Assembly: GCA_003448835.1 (NCBI GenBank)
Contig: DLXM01000363.1
Location: 1-9,659 of the forward strand
Direction of reading: 5' to 3'
DNA: 9,659 nucleotides
From: Bacteroidota bacterium
Lineage (GTDB): Bacteria; Bacteroidota; Rhodothermia; Balneolales; HLUCCA01
In this document: positions 6,522 to 9,659 of the stretch, piece by piece
Layout: each line of letters starts with the position of its first letter
Numbering within the stretch: the first letter of the stretch is position 1
Made by a program: the position numbers and the translations under genes
The notes under the pieces: model-generated
Told to the model about the DNA's origin: nothing
Databases searched by the model: none
Seen by the model: the letters and a program-made list of their open reading frames with translations, nothing else

Positions 6522-8036
6522 ATGAAAAAATTTCGAGTAATTTCACAACATTTAAAAAAGAGTATTCTGGGGAAAATTATAATCCCGATTACTCAGGATT
6601 CCGATAGGGATCAGTTAGTTGAATCACTTTCGCATCTAAATGGATTTGATATACTTCGCACTTTGGATGCATTTGAGGCTAAGCAGGGTGAGTTTTGGCG
6701 TATCCTGCACGATTCCGGCGAGATTTTTTTAGTTGGACTTGGTAAAAATCCAGATCTCGGTACGATTTATAAAGTATTGAGGAAGTTTTCGAACGATCAA
6801 CGGAAAAATCTGGATGTTGAAATTGGGTTATTTATTCAAGATGCGAACATAACGACTAAAAATTCATCCATTTCGTTTACTGACATCATTGAATATGCAG
6901 TAAATGGCATATTTACCGGAACCAATTTGGTGAGTTTGCAATCTGAAGGTGCAGATATTCATCCACTTGAAACATTAGTACTGTTAGAGGAAGATGAAAG
7001 TGATACTGGTTCAAGCTACGAGTCCAGTATGTCGAGTGCTAAAAAAGGTCTTATTTTGGCTGAGTCTCAACTTTCTGCGATGCACCTTATTAATATCCCT
7101 TCAAATTGGAAAAATCCGCTTCAATTTGCCGATACCGTGAAAGATTCGGCCGAAAAATGGGGATTCCATTGTGAGATTTTTGATGAATTAAGATTAAAAG
7201 ACGAACATTTTGATGCGTTGCTAGCAGTAAACCGCGGTAGTGAACACCCGGCCCGATTTATAGTTTTGCAGTACGACGGCACAACTGATTCGGATGAAGA
7301 GTTACCATTGATTGCTCTTATCGGTAAAGGTGTCACTTACGACACGGGCGGACTCTCTATTAAACCATCTGAATCGATGGTCCACATGAAATGTGATATG
7401 GGTGGGGCGGCAGTTGTTTTGGCTGCAACTGAGGCCGCGGCAAGACTACGACTTAAAATCAGATTATTAACCGCAATCCCACTCACAGATAATCTTGTGG
7501 ATGCCAGATCCATCAAACCGGGTGATATAATCGGATCTTATGCCGGAAAAACAATTGAAGTAATTGATACTGATGCCGAAGGACGATTAATTTTGGCTGA
7601 TGCAATTGGGTGGGTCGTTAAAAATGCGAGTCCTGATTACATGATTGATCTTGCAACATTAACTGGTTCAGCGGTTCGCACATTTGGTCCACATGCTTCA
7701 GCAATGTTCACGAACAATAAGAATTTGAGTACGTTGTTGTCGGAAACCGGAGAAATAACAGGTGAGCGTGTTTGGCCGCTTCCATTATGGGATGTGTATA
7801 AAGATGACATCCGGAGTGATGTGGCTGATGTTAGAAATTTTAGTGGAAAACCGGTAGCCGGATCTATTTCAGCTGCGAAATTTTTAGAGTACTTTACGGA
7901 GGAACATCCAGCCTGGGTACATTTGGATGTTGCCGGGACGGTATATGGTGACACAGAATTCGGAAAACAAAAAAATGCAACCGGTTATGGTGTCAGGCTT
8001 ATTGTTGAATCTCTCATAAAACTCAGCCACTCCTAA
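6522..8036 (+). CDS. pepA: M17 leucyl aminopeptidase (PepA family)
   Basis: Two-metal cytosolic aminopeptidase that removes N-terminal residues from peptides; family members are hexameric. The protein has 504 residues, normal for M17. The variable N-terminal domain spans about 1-180. LINIPSNWKNP opens the catalytic domain. GKGVTYDTGG (K269, D274), K281 and D292 follow, then DTDAEGRL with D351, E353 and R355. These match bovine lens enzyme K250, D255, K262, D273, D332, E334 and R336 with identical spacings, so the metal and bicarbonate sites are intact. One change: the residue before TDAEGRL, usually Asn (N330 in bovine), is Asp349. The start follows the esterase by 17 nt and the ATP-grasp gene begins 20 nt after the stop, so an operon is likely. 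Function secure; specificity open. Confidence 0.94.
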   Translation: MKKFRVISQHLKKSILGKIIIPITQDSDRDQLVESLSHLNGFDILRTLDAFEAKQGEFWRILHDSGEIFLVGLGKNPDLGTIYKVLRKFSNDQRKNLDVEIGLFIQDANITTKNSSISFTDIIEYAVNGIFTGTNLVSLQSEGADIHPLETLVLLEEDESDTGSSYESSMSSAKKGLILAESQLSAMHLINIPSNWKNPLQFADTVKDSAEKWGFHCEIFDELRLKDEHFDALLAVNRGSEHPARFIVLQYDGTTDSDEELPLIALIGKGVTYDTGGLSIKPSESMVHMKCDMGGAAVVLAATEAAARLRLKIRLLTAIPLTDNLVDARSIKPGDIIGSYAGKTIEVIDTDAEGRLILADAIGWVVKNASPDYMIDLATLTGSAVRTFGPHASAMFTNNKNLSTLLSETGEITGERVWPLPLWDVYKDDIRSDVADVRNFSGKPVAGSISAAKFLEYFTEEHPAWVHLDVAGTVYGDTEFGKQKNATGYGVRLIVESLIKLSHS

Positions 8037-8056
8037 TTCTTTCTAGAGGATACAGT

Positions 8057-9259
8057 ATGACTTATCTGTGTATTTCATTTTACTTCAAAGGTGAAGAATT
8101 TCTAAGATCATGTAAAAATGAAGGTAATACTGTTTATTTGCTGACCAATAAAAAACTGGAACACAGAAATTGGCCACGTGAGTCTGTTGACGAGTTTTTC
8201 TACATGGAAAATGATAGCAATGATCCGTCGAATATAAATAACATTGTAAAAGGTGTGGCCTGGTTGATTCGCGAGCGAAAAATTGATGCTGTGGTTGCTT
8301 TAGATGATTTTGATGTCGAAAAAGCAGCGGCTATTCGCGAAGAATTCAGGATTCCGGGTATGGGACAAACAACCGCCAGGTATTTCCGTGATAAATTAGC
8401 GATGAGGATGCGTGCTGCCGATGCCGGAATTCGTGTACCAGCATTCACCTCTTTATTCCACAATGAGGATGTCAATCGGTTTGCAGAATCAGTTCCATCA
8501 CCATGGTTTCTGAAACCACGGTCAGAGGCATCTGCAACCGGAATTAAAAAGATCAATAATAAAGACGAGCTTTGGAATGCTATCAATTTTCTGGGCGATA
8601 AACGTCATCATTTTCTAGTCGAACAGTACAAAGCTGGTGATGTTTATCACTCTGATGCACTTTCATATAATGGAAAAGTGGAGTTTTGCTGGAACTCAAA
8701 GTATTTGGCAACACCATTTGATGTCGCACATGGAGCAGGGATATTTCGAAGTGCAACATTAGATCCATCTGACAATGATTTCAAGAAATTGACCTCCCTT
8801 ACCGGAGATGTTATGAAAGCATTTGGGATGAAACACAGTGCTTCACATACTGAGTTCATCAAATCAAGTGAAGATGGAGAATTTTATTTTTTGGAGACTT
8901 CCTCTCGTGTTGGGGGTGCTCATCTTGCGGTTATGGTTGAAGCAGCGACCGGAATTAATTTATGGAGCGAATGGGCTAAGCTTGAAAATGCGGTTGCAAA
9001 GGGACAAAAATATTCCATCAAGCCAAAAAGAAAAGATTATGCAGGGATCTTAATCAGTCTTGCAAGACAAGAGAAACCGGATACAAGTGTGTTTGATGCT
9101 AATGAAATTGTTTGGCGCATGAATGAAAAAAATCACGTTGGAATGGTTTTGACTTCGAAAGAAAAGGAACGCACCCATCAATTATTGAATGAGTACGCAG
9201 AAATAGTGAACCGTGATTATCATGCTTCTGCTCCAGTGCCCGATCGTCCGACTGCCTGA
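8057..9259 (+). CDS. ATP-grasp domain ligase, possibly amino-acid/peptide ligase
   Basis: ATP-grasp enzymes join a carboxylate to an amine or other nucleophile through an acylphosphate. The 400 residues comprise an N-terminal Rossmann-like pre-ATP-grasp region (about 1-100), then the ATP-grasp fold. Seen: FLKPRSEASATGIKKI (ATP-binding Lys153 and the glycine-poor loop), VEQYKAGDVYHSDA (Glu189 region), HSASHTEF (H264, E266) and FYFLETSSRVGGAH (E280, R284). The layout resembles carbamoyl-phosphate-synthase-like and BacD/carnosine-synthase-type ligases. The usual Asn two residues after the metal Glu is Ser282. A purine-type AGAGGA lies 6 nt before the ATG, a rare clear ribosome-binding-like site here. 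It is the third gene of the unit and ends in TGA, while the other complete genes end in TAA. The peptidase neighbour favours an amino-acid or peptide substrate; this is inference. Confidence 0.85.
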   Translation: MTYLCISFYFKGEEFLRSCKNEGNTVYLLTNKKLEHRNWPRESVDEFFYMENDSNDPSNINNIVKGVAWLIRERKIDAVVALDDFDVEKAAAIREEFRIPGMGQTTARYFRDKLAMRMRAADAGIRVPAFTSLFHNEDVNRFAESVPSPWFLKPRSEASATGIKKINNKDELWNAINFLGDKRHHFLVEQYKAGDVYHSDALSYNGKVEFCWNSKYLATPFDVAHGAGIFRSATLDPSDNDFKKLTSLTGDVMKAFGMKHSASHTEFIKSSEDGEFYFLETSSRVGGAHLAVMVEAATGINLWSEWAKLENAVAKGQKYSIKPKRKDYAGILISLARQEKPDTSVFDANEIVWRMNEKNHVGMVLTSKEKERTHQLLNEYAEIVNRDYHASAPVPDRPTA

Positions 9260-9281
9260 GTAAATTCGAAACTTTTTTTAA

Positions 9282-9314
9282 AATTAAACGTTTGATTAAA
9301 TCAATTGTTTAATT
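9282..9314. promoter_or_regulatory. 33-nt near-perfect palindrome, candidate TetR operator
   Basis: Centred on base 9298. Outer arms AATTAAAC and GTTTAATT pair fully, the core TTGATTAAATCAA is a perfect 13-nt palindrome, and only two symmetric positions (GT against TT) fail, so 14 of 16 pairs match. It lies 13 nt upstream of the TetR-like ATG and covers the -33 element of the proposed promoter, the usual placement for an autorepressor. AT-richness raises chance pairing, but not to this level. It could also act as the 3' end of the ATP-grasp transcript. Confidence 0.6.
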
Positions 9315-9321
9315 AAATTTG
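9291..9321 (+). promoter_or_regulatory. Candidate promoter of the TetR-like gene
   Basis: TTTG (9291-9294), 19-nt spacer, TAAATTTG (9314-9321), a full TAnnTTTG match. Transcription would begin only a few bases before the ATG at 9328, implying a nearly leaderless message, or a start slightly different from the one chosen. The palindrome overlaps its -33 region and spacer. Confidence 0.45.
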
Positions 9322-9327
9322 TAGTCT

Positions 9328-9659
9328 ATGCAAGAAACAACAGATAAAAAACTTCACATATTGGATGTGGCCTAGGATTTATTCTCGCGCAACGGATACG
9401 ACGCAACAACTACCAGAGAAATTGCGGAAAAATCAGGTGCCAATGTGGCCATGATTTCGTATTATTTTGGGTCTAAGGAGAATCTGTTAGTTGCTATAAT
9501 TGAACGATTTAGTCAAACGATAATTTCAATTTTGAAAGAAGCGTATGAAACTGATTCGGATCCACATACCAGGATGAAAAAAATACTGGAAACGTATTTA
9601 ACGTACAGTTTTGATCACCCGGATCCAATTATGATAGCAAACCGAGAGTTAGGGGTAAA
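9328..9659 (+). pseudogene. TetR-family regulator with in-frame amber at codon 16, 3' end cut by window
   Basis: Translating from the ATG at 9328 gives a TetR N-terminus: MQETTDKKLHILDVA, a TAG stop at 9373-9375, then DLFSRNGYDATTTREIAEKS, followed by the helix-turn-helix and the hallmark SYYFGSKENLL. The same frame stays open from the TAG to the window end, and both sides fit the family with no shift of frame. This is therefore a clean nonsense codon at the variable position between Ala and the DLF motif. The next ATG in frame (codon 42) lies inside the recognition region, so restarting there would lose the DNA-binding domain. A strong palindrome lies immediately upstream. Possible readings: recent pseudogene, base-call error, or read-through. 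Family call very secure; loss of function likely but not proven. Confidence 0.8.

Noticed and set aside
7637..7954. Minus-strand 105-codon open frame inside the aminopeptidase gene
   Set aside because: Antisense to the conserved M17 catalytic domain; serine- and proline-rich shadow without a recognisable domain.
9271..9281. T-run after the ATP-grasp stop as a Rho-independent terminator
   Set aside because: No GC-containing stem precedes the T-run; only the short TTCGAA lies before it, so a classical terminator is not supported.
9328..9659. Frameshift or two separate genes as the explanation for the broken TetR
   Set aside because: The same frame carries TetR-like sequence on both sides of the TAG with no missing or extra residues, so a single nonsense base is the simplest reading.
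1..9659. CRISPR arrays, tRNA, rRNA, insertion sequences or att sites
   Set aside because: No regularly spaced repeats, no cloverleaf or rRNA-like sequence, no transposase or flanking terminal repeats were seen on either strand.

Overview
The window is AT-rich bacterial chromosomal DNA, most likely from the Bacteroidota/FCB group (for example a Balneola-, Rhodothermus- or Ignavibacterium-like lineage). Three upstream regions carry TTG/TTTG, a 19-nt spacer and a TAnnTTTG-like box, which is the Bacteroidota promoter architecture. Most genes lack clear Shine-Dalgarno sequences, and the TolC-family signal peptide ends in a Gly|Gln junction typical of that group. The species assignment is inference.

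Layout. (1) Bases 2-1402, plus strand: the 3' part of a DeaD/CsdA-type DEAD-box RNA helicase with a DbpA-like RNA-binding domain and an Arg/Gly/Ser tail. (2) Bases 1436-5501, minus strand, read right to left: TolC-family outer-membrane factor, 168-nt gap with a candidate internal promoter, VTC-domain (polyphosphate polymerase-like) protein, DUF4956 multi-pass membrane protein, and HlyD/EmrA-type periplasmic adaptor. The last three are fused back to back (1-nt and 0-nt gaps). An imperfect hairpin lies between the convergent helicase and adaptor ends. (3) Bases 5502-5736: divergent intergenic region with a good promoter for the rightward genes and a cluster of AATGA/TCATT repeats. (4) Bases 5737-9259, plus strand: a compact three-gene unit of alpha/beta-hydrolase esterase, M17 leucyl aminopeptidase and ATP-grasp ligase. 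(5) Bases 9260-9327: a 33-nt near-palindrome overlapping a promoter. (6) From 9328 to the window edge: a TetR-family regulator interrupted by an in-frame amber codon at codon 16.

How the genes may work together. The most interesting part is the leftward cluster. It joins a soluble VTC-fold enzyme and its frequent partner DUF4956 to a periplasmic adaptor and an outer-membrane channel, with no ABC, MFS or RND pump in the window. This suggests, as inference, a trans-envelope route in which DUF4956 takes the inner-membrane position and VTC supplies or handles a polyanionic product such as polyphosphate. The rightward trio joins a peptidase to a possible amino-acid/peptide ligase, suggesting small-peptide turnover or remodelling.
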